Source of the DNA: Typha latifolia
Lineage: Eukaryota; Streptophyta; Magnoliopsida; Poales; Typhaceae
Assembly (NCBI GenBank): GCA_019914945.1
Contig: CM034101.1
Span: 4,165,188 to 4,229,187 of the forward strand
Length of the DNA: 64,000 nt
Direction of reading: 5' to 3'
The translations under genes and the position numbers were made by a program. Shown here piece by piece: positions 24,050 to 34,440 of the stretch; position 1 is the first letter of the stretch, and every line of letters begins with the position of its first letter. Under the pieces are notes generated by a model. It was not told where the DNA came from and did no database searches. It saw only the letters and a program-made list of their open reading frames with translations.

Positions 24050-24780
24050 GGACTCCGGAGGGAATTAACGGGTCGGATGGCAACCCGTATCCGAACAAAA
24101 GGTATCTGGATAAATCTCGGTGGAGCCCCCCCCGCCTTTCCGTTCCCCACCTTATATCCGAGTCGGACAACGGAACAGTTCCCCATTAATGATCGTCCAC
24201 GTGGCAGAAGCTGAGGCGCGGAAGCCACGAGGGTCCATCGTCCCTCCATCGCTACGTTCACGACTTCACGTGGATCTCGTAGGCGCGCTACACGACGACG
24301 GAGGCCAGGAGGAAACAGTAAACCCGCGGGAGGCGTTACCCACCACCGTCGCCTCCCGCATGCACCCAATCCGGCACGATCTCGCCAGTCCTCCCTTTTG
24401 TCCTCGTCGCTCGCGTTCGGATATCTTAAAAGCGGTTCGCGCGGATACCGGAACGGGGTGACACAGTAAAGTAAATCCTAGCCGTCGGATGCAAACCCGG
24501 GGCGGTACGGATAAAAAGTTTATTTATTTAATTTAATTATATTAATGTATCGGGCTCACATGTTTTTAAGTAGGGTGGGTGACTTGACTTTTGGCTTTGG
24601 TTTTGTCGTGTGGGGAAAGGGAGGGGATGGTTGAGGTGGGAGTCCACGCCGTGCACTGCGGGTACGTAGGGTGTGGGCCCTCCACGCACTTCAATGAATG
24701 ACTAGCGTGAGTCCTACGTGTCGAGGACGTCAACACGTGGCAGGTGCTTCCGCTGCCGACCGTTTGCTCCGTGTTGCCCC
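24050..24780. promoter_or_regulatory. GC-rich island with several CACGTG/ACGTG motifs, no gene recognised
   Basis: In a spacer that is otherwise AT-rich, this 730-bp block is GC-rich and contains CCACGTGGC at 24198, CACGTGG at 24267, TACGTGTC at 24715 and CACGTGG at 24734. These are G-box/ABRE-type sites bound by bZIP and bHLH factors. ORFs on both strands (120 codons minus at 24007-24369; 113 codons plus at 24120-24461) overlap and match no family I know. It could be a promoter-like island, or the remnant of a GC-rich gene. Confidence 0.4.
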
Positions 24781-25192
24781 GGAGGGCTTGAATTGGTGTT
24801 AAATATCTAAACTTGGCGAGCTTTTCTATACTATTATACCCACACAAAAAATGTTTTAAAGAGAATCAAGTGAACCCATGAAGCCAACTCAATCGTTGAA
24901 TAATTAACTGTCGCAAACCCAATAAAATTAAAGAATATTGGCTTGTAGAAAGAAGAAGAGATAAAAGTAAAAGGTCATTGGATCAAAGCTCATGAGAGGC
25001 AGGAATGATGTAAAAGAAGAGAATACTGATAAATTCGTATTTTAGTGGGTCTTTTCCGTTGCATGTTATACCTCAATTAATAGGTTCTTATTCTGCTTCC
25101 AACTCCAAGAACAAATCAAAGAAATGCAAACAAAAGAAATTGAAGATACTCTACAATTTGATATTTTTAGTGATGACGAAAATTATTATTCT
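24781..25192. other. Spacer and 3' flank of the BOI-like RING gene
   Basis: The right part is likely the 3' UTR of the minus-strand RING gene ending at 25193. Nothing else was recognised. Confidence 0.45.
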
Positions 25193-26047
25193 CTACGACA
25201 AGTTTACAATTACGCTACCATTCTTATGGCAATTGCAAACTGGGCAAGTATCCACCACCGGCCCACACGCCGCGCAAAGGCACAGATGCCGGCACGGCAG
25301 CAGCAGCACGGCCGGCTCATCTCCGCCGCAATTCTTACAAGCCCTCTTCCTCCTCCTGCTGCTGCTGCTCCTCCTCCTCTCCTCGTCCTCGTCCTCCTCT
25401 TCCTCCAAATTATTATTATCCCCACAGCAACACGATTCGGCATCGTCCACGTCCTCACCCCTCTCCTCCTCCTCCTTCACCTTGTTAACCTGCGCCGCCG
25501 CCAAGGCCTGCTCTAGGTTGTTCCGGAGCATGTTAGCCGTCGCCTCGTTGGTCTGCGCTAGCTCCCTCCATATCTGGTTCTCTATGCACAAGCTCCTGAT
25601 CCTCTCCTCCAATGCCCAGTTCAACTTCGCGATCCGTTCGATCTCTTCTTCCTTCGCCTTAAGCCGCTTCGCGAGCTGTTGCTCCGCCGCCGCTAGGACT
25701 TGTCGCGAGAGTCGCCTCCGCCGCTCCATTAGCTCTCTTAGAACATTCTCCGACTGAGACAAGGAGAGACGACCCAATTAAGCAATGACTCGTTAGAACA
25801 ATAAGAATCGTGCATGGATTGCTGAGCCTAATAAGAGTTGATCATTACGTGGTTGAGGATGAGGCGATCGACGTCGAGCATGTGTTGTTGGATGTGGGAG
25901 GAGATGTCTTCCCCGGAGAAGGCGGCGTCTCTCGAGCGCTTTCTCGAAACGGAACCGGCGGGGCTACAGAAGGCGGCGGAGACCGGCGGGGCTAGACCCA
26001 TGTGGGAATTGTAGGTGTTCGGTTGGTTCTCCAGGATTGCTCTGCAT

Positions 26048-26088
<41 letters not shown>

Positions 26089-26197
26089 GAAATTGAGAAT
26101 AAGGTTATAAGAGAATTGAGATGTTGGTGTGAAGTTAGTACCTGTTTTTGAGGAGTTGGGAGGGGAAGAGGCGAAGATGGTGGGCTTCAACTGCCAT
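25193..26197 (-). CDS. BOI/SBP1-type RING E3 ubiquitin ligase, three exons
   Basis: On the minus strand, exons 26197-26142, 26041-25849 and 25753-25193 join in phase to 269 residues. The product starts MAVEAHHLRLFPSQLLKNR, has the family's central coiled coil with LNWALEERIRSLCIENQIW (about 127-145), an acidic and Ser/Arg-rich linker, and a C-terminal RING from residue 222: CKNC, then LLPCRHLCLC, then CPVC, ending SVIVNLS. This architecture is that of BOTRYTIS SUSCEPTIBLE1 INTERACTOR and its relatives (S-RNase-binding-protein family), which ubiquitinate transcription factors and restrain DELLA/gibberellin responses, cell death and pathogen susceptibility. Which paralogue it is cannot be told. 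The start is fixed by the family's MAVxAxH N-terminus; longer ORFs upstream run through simple repeats and are not credible. Confidence 0.92.
26051..26086 (-). repeat. GA/CT microsatellite beside the intron 1 acceptor of the RING gene
   Basis: A GA run (CT on the gene strand) begins 7 bases upstream of the acceptor AG at 26043-26042 and effectively serves as its polypyrimidine tract. Length change could alter splicing. Confidence 0.85.
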
Positions 26198-26363
26198 GAG
26201 AGGTGATTTGTATGTTGTTGGTATGGGTTGTTTGAGAGTGCCTTCGCTATTTCCTTTTCCTTGTATAGATTGATAAAGAGAGGGGGGGAGGGTGTGTGAA
26301 GATGGATGAGGGGAACATGCAATACAAATGGGTGGGGGAGGGACGGGTTTATTTAGGGGTTTG

Positions 26364-26364
26364 G

Positions 26365-26440
<76 letters not shown>
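26364..26440 (-). repeat. Compound GT/GA microsatellite in the RING gene 5' region
   Basis: About 15 GT units pass directly into about 22 GA units. It lies 170-245 bp upstream of the start codon, in the likely 5' UTR or core promoter. Confidence 0.9.
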
Positions 26441-26444
<4 letters not shown>

Positions 26445-26709
26445 AAAGAGAGGGTAGATAGAGAAAAGATTTGTTGGTGTAGCTTCTTAATTTGGATGAT
26501 ATTTAAGAAGTAAGATTTACTATGAATAGAGATTGGTAATAATGGTGCTCCTAAACGGATGGATCCCTTGGAGTGCAAGTCTAAATGGATAAAGTACGAA
26601 TATAATTTAAAGTAGATAAGAAGGTGGTAATGACAGGGATACTTTGGGAATACGGGTGGGTTATTCCAGGAATAGGAGATTATTTACGGGGGTAGTGAGG
26701 AGTTGGTTT

Positions 26710-27050
26710 CAAAACCAAATCGTCGTCCATCTCCCGACTCCCATCCCCACATGTATTCAATGCTCTACGGGAATCCGAACTGACATTGCACCGCTGGCGG
26801 ACACGTGTCGCTCCGCGGGGGCCCACGGCCGCACCGGATTCCCTCACGGCCGGGTGGGGCCCTGGAAGCCACGTGGGCTCTACTGGGCGGGTGGGCCCCG
26901 CGTGGCCTTGTGTAGTAATCGTTGGCTTGGAATTGGACGCTTGCGTGGTGTCCTTTTCCCTTTGGGCCTTTTGGCTATACCTGCCTACGTTTCACCTCTC
27001 ACCCACCATGTGAGTCCGGCACATACGGAAGGAAGGATGTGTCATCGGCC
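26710..27050 (-). promoter_or_regulatory. GC-rich upstream region of the RING gene with G-boxes
   Basis: A GC-rich block 500-850 bp upstream of the ATG carries ACACGTGTC at 26811 and CCACGTGGG at 26869, both G-box-type sites. No coding signal. Assignment as distal promoter of the minus-strand RING gene is inferred from position. Confidence 0.4.
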
Positions 27051-28375
27051 TCATATTCACGAGAATATTAATTTATGGGAGCAAAATAGAGGAATTTTAT
27101 ATCTACTACTTCTCCCAGCGTGCGTGCGACGTTATTTTCTTGAAATATTAATAACGGGCTGGCTTAGGGTTAGGGGGTTCTTTATAGTCCACAGAGGTAC
27201 TAAATTATGTAATAATTGAAGTAAATAGAGAAAGATGACCAATAAATTACATTCAGTAGTTTAATAGCATTAGTAAATGGAAAGAGATGCGAAGATGATC
27301 AAATAAAATAGATATAAGGACTAGTTAACCAAAAGTACAAACTCTAAGTGGGACTTTTCCTTTGACAACGTCAAGTAAAGTAGGAAAATCTGGTGCAGAA
27401 TAAATTCCATAAAACATATATATCTAGGTAGCCTTTTTGATCTAGTATAGCTATAGGAATAGATAAAGTTTGATTTCCTTCAAGGTTCTTACACAGAGTA
27501 TATATCGCCCCATTGCTTTCATTAAATTTTTTGATATCATCACCAGTTCACCTTTAATACTACCACCATCCCAAAGCTTTCGTGGGTTACCGCACATTGT
27601 GATGATGGACGGTGGCAAGCTTGTTCCCCTATTGCTGCTCCCATTAATGCCCTGTGACTCAAATTAAACTAACACTTTTGGGGATTGTCATTAAGCATAG
27701 CAAGCACAATGCCACTAAGATACAACACTAGTCATCTCCACTCTATCCTAATGGAGGGGAGGATAAGAAAGAAAAGGTAGGGAAAAGAAAAGGAGTGAAG
27801 GAAAAGTAAAATACCCATCAAAGAAAAATACAGATAGGTGCATGTGATTCCCCCTCCAAGGCACCATTTCCATGGCTCCATTATTGCACTACATCAACCC
27901 CAACCATATCAAACCCCCCTCCACTTTGCTTAACTACCCAATCACTAGAGGTTGGAAGAAAAGAAGAAAAAAAAAAGAGAAGTTAAAAGGTAAGGAAAAA
28001 GAGGACCCATTCATAATTGGAGGGCTCAGATCATTAGATATCTCATGTTGTCAGAGAAAATGATGATGGCCAATTTGCCATCAAGAGATTCTAAGGAGGA
28101 AAAAGAGAGGGGGGGAGGGGGAGGGGAGGGAAAAAGAGGATATAACATGTGTTTGTGCTTCCTCCTATGAGGGGCAATTGGAGCACCTTGACTTTGTGGG
28201 CACACCCTCTAAAACCTTTTCCTTTTAACCCCATCCAACTTATTAAAGTTGAATCCTTCACACAAGAGAGCCCTACCATCACTCTTTTTTCTCTTCTTTT
28301 CTTTTCTTCCTTTCTTTGTTCTACTCCTTTCTTGGTGGGAATCTCACTGACCATTCTCCCTTGTTATGTTTCCTT

Positions 28376-28407
<32 letters not shown>

Positions 28408-31400
28408 TTTTTATTTTATTTTATTTTATTTTATTTTATTTTATTTTATTTTTTACTTTTTATTTTCCCCACTTATCTTGTAGGCTTGTAGCTCACCACT
28501 ATGTAATAAAAGACTTTAGGTCAGATATCATATGTTCAAAGCTTAAGGTTGTACCATCATATAGTCTGACTAAGGCATTGGAAAGGTAGTGGTCAGTTTC
28601 CCAACTCTAAGACTTCCTCAAAAGCAACTTCCCTTGAAAGTTAGTTGGGAGCCACCACAATATTGTGGAAGGGTTTGTTTGGTCTCCCACTTCCTATCAT
28701 TATTTCGTGCACTGGAGACATGCCTTACTTGCCCACTTACCCCGCCTCCATGTAGAGAAATGAAGGCTTTGCTTGGAGTCCACACCCATTAAAATTCTGG
28801 GAGCTCACATAAGCTTTCTTTTGTTTCTTCTCTGTAGAGAAATAGTTTATCTTGTAGGCCCTCCACATGCAGACACACCATCATTAGTTTGAAGTCTCAC
28901 CCACGACAAGGATGAAGTTGGAGAGGTAAACCAAACCTTTTGATTTTGACCCCTAAACAAAATATACATAGCTTTGGGATGCCCCAGTAGATCTATCAGT
29001 GATATTTCAAGCCAATGATTCAGATAATAGAGCAGAAAAAGTTAGGCAAGCATTAAAATCAACAACATCTAGTGATATATATATGTAACTACCAATGGAC
29101 CATCATAATAGATCTCATGGATCTGTAAGTGACAAAGTGAGAAAATTATTGTGAGAAGAGCTAATTTAACTTTTTTTCATACAACAAATAAGTACATCAA
29201 TAACAATTTAACACAACAGTCTGCGTCGGATCGAGCATTTCTGCCCAATATTGACATTTCTGATAGCATCTCATTGTCGTCTTGCCGACGCTCAATCTTT
29301 GGATGTAATTTCTCATAGACTAATATTCAGAACAATGGAGCGTTATAGGCCTTGTGGTTTGTCTTAAAATAGCTTCCTCTCAATTAAGGAGGATATGAGG
29401 GTTAAGGTGACACAAACTTCATTTAGTATTCGACTTATATCATGCATACCTTACTATAATGACAAATGAGTTACAATAATGGTAGCACCAGCAATGAAGT
29501 GAGGAGAGAAGAAAAGAGTGACCCTGAAGATATATAGTAAACCAGAAAATGTGGCCTAACTTAAGCAAGGACAACAGAAGCAGGTCCACTTGTCCCCTGC
29601 CCATCCAATCACAAACTTGACAAAGGCATTTATCAAGATGCACATGCTACAAAACTATTTAGGATATCTAATTAATTGGACAATGATCATCTACTATGGT
29701 CCAGGTTGTTCAAAACTAACATTAGATAATATGGTTTACAAACAAACATGGAACTATTTTCCTGCATCAAAGCAATTCCTTCAGAGACTTTCTAACTTGG
29801 ATGTCCAGAAAAAAAACAAAGACCCACTCCAGCAGCAATTAAAAAGGGACTTTCTAACTTGTCAAAGAACTATTTGCCATGCTTGGCCTAATCAGATTGA
29901 CAGGTTTTAGGTTTGGTAGAGCTAAAGGAGGAATAACGCAAGTCTGCATTTACTTCAGTTTTGATGATCGCAGGAAAATAATTTCTTATCGAAGAAAATG
30001 CCAGGGATTAGGCTGAAATGTCGTTAGTCCTTTCCTTAATAATATGACAAATTCAAATCCAAAGAACCTTACAGACTATAACAACAATAAATTGAGCTAG
30101 ACCGACGCCCTAATTGATATGGCATATATGCTATTGTTAGCTATGTACGTATGGACCCAGAGTACCATGAATATCTTAATTAGGTGAGACAACCATGCCA
30201 CTCAGAAAGAGCTTATATTGTATTCCAATCCTGGTTAAGTTTTGACTAGAAAACACAACTATAAGACAAATGCTTAAGATAATGTAAGCTTCCTATGCGC
30301 GAGGTGGAAGAAACACAGATAGCTAAAGATAATATTTAACTTCCTAAAAGTTCATACAGTCCAAGAAGAAGGCTATCCATAACTAGTCTGGAAACTCTAA
30401 TTCTTGTGACCTTCTGCAAATTGTCAATTCAAACGAGGCCCCAGTCACAGAAGTTACAGATGAAATGGTGGTGATCCAGAGAGTGATAGCTAGGGAGGAG
30501 AAATACTGATGGGTAAGGAGACTGATCAATTGAAGTCCAGACGAGTCACAAGGAATTGAGGTGACAGGTGGAAAACTTGTGCTTTGTGACCAATAATAAA
30601 AAGCATGGACAGTAGAATAGTACAGCAGGCTATGGAATATGATACTTACAAGGAAATTGAAGGACCATTGCTCCAATGTAACTTTCATAAAAATCTCTAT
30701 CACTTCCCATAGACGTCACAGATAGGAGCCATTAACTTGAGCCAAATCATGCTTTTAGTAGCATCTGGCCAGAGGGATGAGGCAGCACTCAATAGATATT
30801 ACTTCTGACCACTAGTTTATGGTTACAATTGTAGCATCAAAATGTATAATACTCGGCTTACAGAATCTGGTCCCAATCAACTGCACCATATGTTCTCCAC
30901 TCCCAAGCGTCATTTCTGCGAAGGGAACAGCAGCTGGCCCACTCTTTCATCAGATGGCATTGTATGCATTCAAACCCAAATTCAAATGATAGACTTTGAG
31001 GATGTAACGTCTCCTTATCAACAGATTCTGCCGACAGTCCTCTACGCTTATTGGATTTTCTTATTCTGAAATCTGACTAGTATTGCTTATTCTTCCATAT
31101 CATCAGGTCATCTTACTGCATATTTAATATCTGCAATCTACGAGACCAACAGAGCTTTTAATAATTAGTATGCATCAGTGTCATTACCAAACGACAAGTC
31201 AGCATATGCTTGCAGGTTTCTAAATGTGTACACCAGTCACATTCAGATAATTGCTTAGAGCCAGATAATTTGCAGTACATTGTCAGTATGACACCCATAT
31301 GAGACTCAAGCAGTACTCATTAATGGTCCCTACAGTCCCTGGCTCTCTTTCTATTTGCTTCATGTCACAGCTCACCAATTAATCATCTTTGATGTGCAGC

Positions 31401-32241
31401 TAAAGAAGAGCAAATTATTTTCGTGGTAAGGAAACAAAATTACTATCACTATGTCTCCAACGTAAAGCGGTAGAATCTTCACTCTTATATTATTATTGTA
31501 AGGTTTTATTTGTACTGATATAATTGATAAATTATGTTTCAAACAAAAATTTATTCATATCACATGTCTAGGTCTTATGTATGAGCTTTAACACAAGTCA
31601 TAAGATGCTTGATGAAGATGAAATGGAAAATTTATTTTAAAGTCAAGAATATTAGCTATACGGTGTTGGTTTGCAAGAAGGTAAATATGATATTTTGGTG
31701 CAGTGGGTTCTAAGTTTCTAACGACCCAACAATAGTTCGGACCAAAAAGTCAGATTTTTTGGGTGCCAAGCATTAGAAGAATGGTTCTAACTAGTTTGAG
31801 AACACAAATGACTTAGAATGAGTTTTCACTTCTAATGCACGAGCACAAATGTGTTTTCCAAAGTTCGTTTTGCAAACTTTCTATGGGCAGTTTGAGGTTA
31901 TCTTTGGAGGGCCTATACAACAATTTAAGACCTAACTCTAGTTATCTTTTTGTTTTTTTTGCACCATTTGAAAATCCACTTTGACGTTTGAATAGATCAA
32001 GATCGCGGCTTTGGGAGAGTTTGTGATGGAAGATGCTAAATCATTTTCTATAGATCCGGTCTTCACTGCATCCTAAAGGGTTTCATCTCATAGGCCACTG
32101 AGACGGAGGCATCAACATCGATGGTCATTAATGTTAAGAATCAATCAGGGAAGCAATGGATTGCTGGTTTAAGTGAGCAAGATTGTATGAATATAGTCAT
32201 AGATATCGACGAATAATTTGTAAGACCATCTTATAACTGCT
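27051..32241. other. Long gene-poor spacer
   Basis: ORFs of 60-150 codons here overlap on both strands and run through low-complexity DNA; none resembles a known protein. Purine-rich stretches occur near 27760-28130 and CTT/ATTTT runs near 28381-28452. The region 28900-31400 looks like ordinary non-coding DNA of moderate AT content; old exons or a non-coding RNA gene cannot be excluded from sequence alone. Confidence 0.5.
28381..28452. repeat. CTT run followed by an ATTTT pentanucleotide repeat
   Basis: A CTT/TTC run at 28381-28407 is followed by eight or more TTTTA units to 28452. Non-coding. Confidence 0.9.
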
Positions 32242-32618
32242 ACATTAGTTTTACTAATTGGTTCAATCCTAGATATGATTCGTGGTTTTTTACCTAAGTT
32301 TATAAAGAGATTTCATGTTAAAAATATGTGCTGTCTTTCTATGCTTATTGTTCTGCATTGATTTATTATTATAGCGTGTGAATAGTGTCGATGAACAATA
32401 CCAATAATAAATTTTGATAATCTGTATTGATGAATAGTGCATTCAATCTAACTGGTTTATTATTTGTCTTCTAGCGTAGTAGATCGATCTCCAAGGTCCT
32501 TTAAATTTTCAATTAGTATCAGAACATGTCTCTGTTACATTAGAAAATGATATTTTAGGAGATGGACTTTTGATAGAAATTCAATCTACTGTTAGAACTT
32601 TCTTTTAGATAGATACAT

Positions 32619-33552
32619 TTGTTCATTTGGAAAACCAAGATGCATACTTTCTTAGAGTCGGATGAGGATAATATCATTGATCTTGAGTTGATGAGGATCT
32701 TTATGAAAATAATCAAAGAAATTTATGGAAGTTTCAAAAGTGGCTTGGGCAACAAGCCTAAGTGCAAATATCAAGGGGGAGTTATACAATGTTATGAATA
32801 TCAGAGTAATGGGCACATAGCTAATGAGTGAGCAAACCAAAATAAAATAATAAAACTATGCAAACGAAAGATGGAAAGGCCAGCAAGAATCAATGCGAAT
32901 AGCTGAAATAATATCAATAAACCTAAAGATGATAGTTCTGGATCCAATCAAGGATTGTTTTTACCGCTTCTTTGTTATTTTCTAATAATTCTTGTGAGAT
33001 AGGAGAGCAAAGTGAGAACAATTCTAGTGATAACGACGGGATAGACATCTAAGCCCCCTACAATGCACTATATAGAAAATTATACAAATTCAGAAAGAAA
33101 ATTCTAAAGCTTGTAGAAAATCTCAAAGTGGTGGTAAAAGAAAAAGTCAAGATAACGGAGCAACAAAAAAACACGTTGAAAGATATAGAACATTTCAAAG
33201 AAGAAAATTTAAAGCTCCAAGAATATTTGGATAACACCCTCTTAAACTAAAATTCTTTTACTTTTAAAAATTATTCATTATGGGATAAAATTAATTCTTT
33301 TAGAAGTTAACCTGTACGGGCAAGTTTCTTTAAAAGAAACCCTAGTTGAGAAAGTTTCTTGAAATTGAATCACAAAAAGCTAAGAGCTCATTTGATAAAT
33401 TTGATGTATCTTCAAAGAACTTGAGCAAATTATTTGGAGCTCAAAATGAGAGAAAAAAGAAGGAAGGGCTAGGATACAAAAATAAAACTTCAGGTTCCTC
33501 TTCTACAAGAAGGCAACGTTCAAAAAGCTCGAGCATACTACTTGGAACTTAA
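32619..33552 (+). pseudogene. Gag remnant of the Copia-type element
   Basis: At 32619-32831 the reading frame holds a degenerate zinc knuckle, QCYEYQSNGHIANE, matching the plant Copia gag form CYECQxxGHIANEC with the second Cys changed to Tyr and a stop in place of the last residues. From about 33060 a frame rich in Lys/Glu heptads suggests the coiled-coil part, and at 33346-33552 the phrase LSKLFGAQNERKKKEGLGYK matches the Copia gag C-terminal KL.LL..Q.....GLGY motif. Frame breaks and stops separate these pieces. Confidence 0.7.
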
Positions 33553-33610
33553 AAAGGAAGTAATGAAGAATGAAGGATTAGGATATAAAAACAAAACCTC
33601 AGCTTCTTCT
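33430..33610 (+). repeat. Imperfect tandem duplication within the gag remnant
   Basis: The segment around 33460-33520 (gggctaggatacaaaaataa, then AAACTTCAGGTTCCTCTTC) recurs near 33570-33620 (ggattaggatataaaaacaa, then AACCTCAGCTTCTTCTTC), about 105 bp apart. Confidence 0.65.
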
Positions 33611-34167
33611 TCTATAAGAAATCACTATAAAGTATCGTTACCTTATTGTTTTGTGAAATCTACTTGAAATGTGTGTAGCTTTTATGTAAATAATATTATA
33701 AGTGCTAAGCATGATAAACATAGGAATGACCTTAAAGAAAAAAATTCATGTTCCGACTTGTAGTCAATGTGAGGTCAAAGCTCACATTTAATCCCTAAGT
33801 TTACAAGGGGTTTTTTACATTGGTTTTAGTGATTGATTTGATTATGAATAGGGTACATTATTCTACCATAGTAAGTTTATAAAGAATTTTTCCATGTAAA
33901 AATCTGTGTTTTTGATCATCTTTCTATGCTTGTTATTTCGCATTGGTTTAGTATTTTGACGTGTGAATAGTATCAATGAATAGTTCCAATAAACAAGACC
34001 AATGAGTAGTGTGTTCGATCTATCTTGTTTATTATTTGTCTTCCATGTAATTTTTCAAATGTTTGTTTCACAGTTTCACCTACATGTTTATTTTGAAGAA
34101 ACGAGAAAAAGTACCATATTTGGATCTTTGTCGTTCGTCTCAATTATAAGAGATCTAATTTAAAATG

Positions 34168-34440
34168 TGTTAGAATATATAAAACAAAACTAACACTATT
34201 TAACAGTTTAAATTTTTAGAATAATTAATGAATTATTATGATATCAGAGTAGAGATCTTAATTTCAAATCCTACATGAATCATATGTCGTTTAAAATATA
34301 AAAATCTCCATTCATTTAAGTCAAATCCACTTCTTCGATGTAGTCTTAAACCCATAAATGAGGGAGAGTATTAGAATATAAAATATAAGCATTATTGTTC
34401 TCTAATAGTTTAAGCTTTTAGAGTAATTAGCGAGTTATCA
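34168..34440 (+). mobile_element. TRIM-like miniature retrotransposon, about 273 bp
   Basis: Two direct repeats of about 72 bp, 34168-34238 and 34369-34440, both start T(G/A)TTAGAATATA and share AGTTTAA(A/G)(T/C)TTTTAGA(A/G)TAATTA. Between them are a primer-site-like GATATCAGAGTAGAGATC at 34240 and a purine tract AGGGAGAG at 34361-34368 directly before the second repeat. Terminal repeats, tRNA-Met primer site, polypurine tract and no ORF are the defining layout of TRIMs. Confidence 0.75.

Larger units (their letters stand above)
32242..34060 (+). mobile_element. Decayed, internally deleted Copia-type LTR retrotransposon
   Basis: Two diverged direct repeats of about 245-270 bp, at about 32242-32510 and 33817-34060, share phrases such as aagtttataaagag/aa, tttctatgctt(a/g)tt and gtttattatttgtcttc. 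A primer-site-like TTAGTATCAGAAC follows the left repeat at 32513. Between them lie gag-like remnants but no protease, integrase or reverse transcriptase, so the element was non-autonomous or has lost pol. Ends are approximate; repeat divergence indicates an old insertion. Confidence 0.75.

Noticed and set aside
24007..24369. 120-codon minus-strand ORF in the GC-rich island
   Set aside because: Overlaps a plus-strand ORF of similar length, Arg/Gly/Pro-rich as expected from GC-rich DNA, and no recognisable domain.
26135..26578. 147-codon minus-strand ORF upstream of the BOI-like gene
   Set aside because: Runs through GA and GT microsatellites (long Ser-Leu and Thr-His runs); the true start is the internal MAVEAHH at 26197, conserved in the family.
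30383..30703. 106-codon minus-strand ORF and neighbours at 29440-31069
   Set aside because: Overlapping ORFs on both strands, no motif, no conserved residues recognisable.
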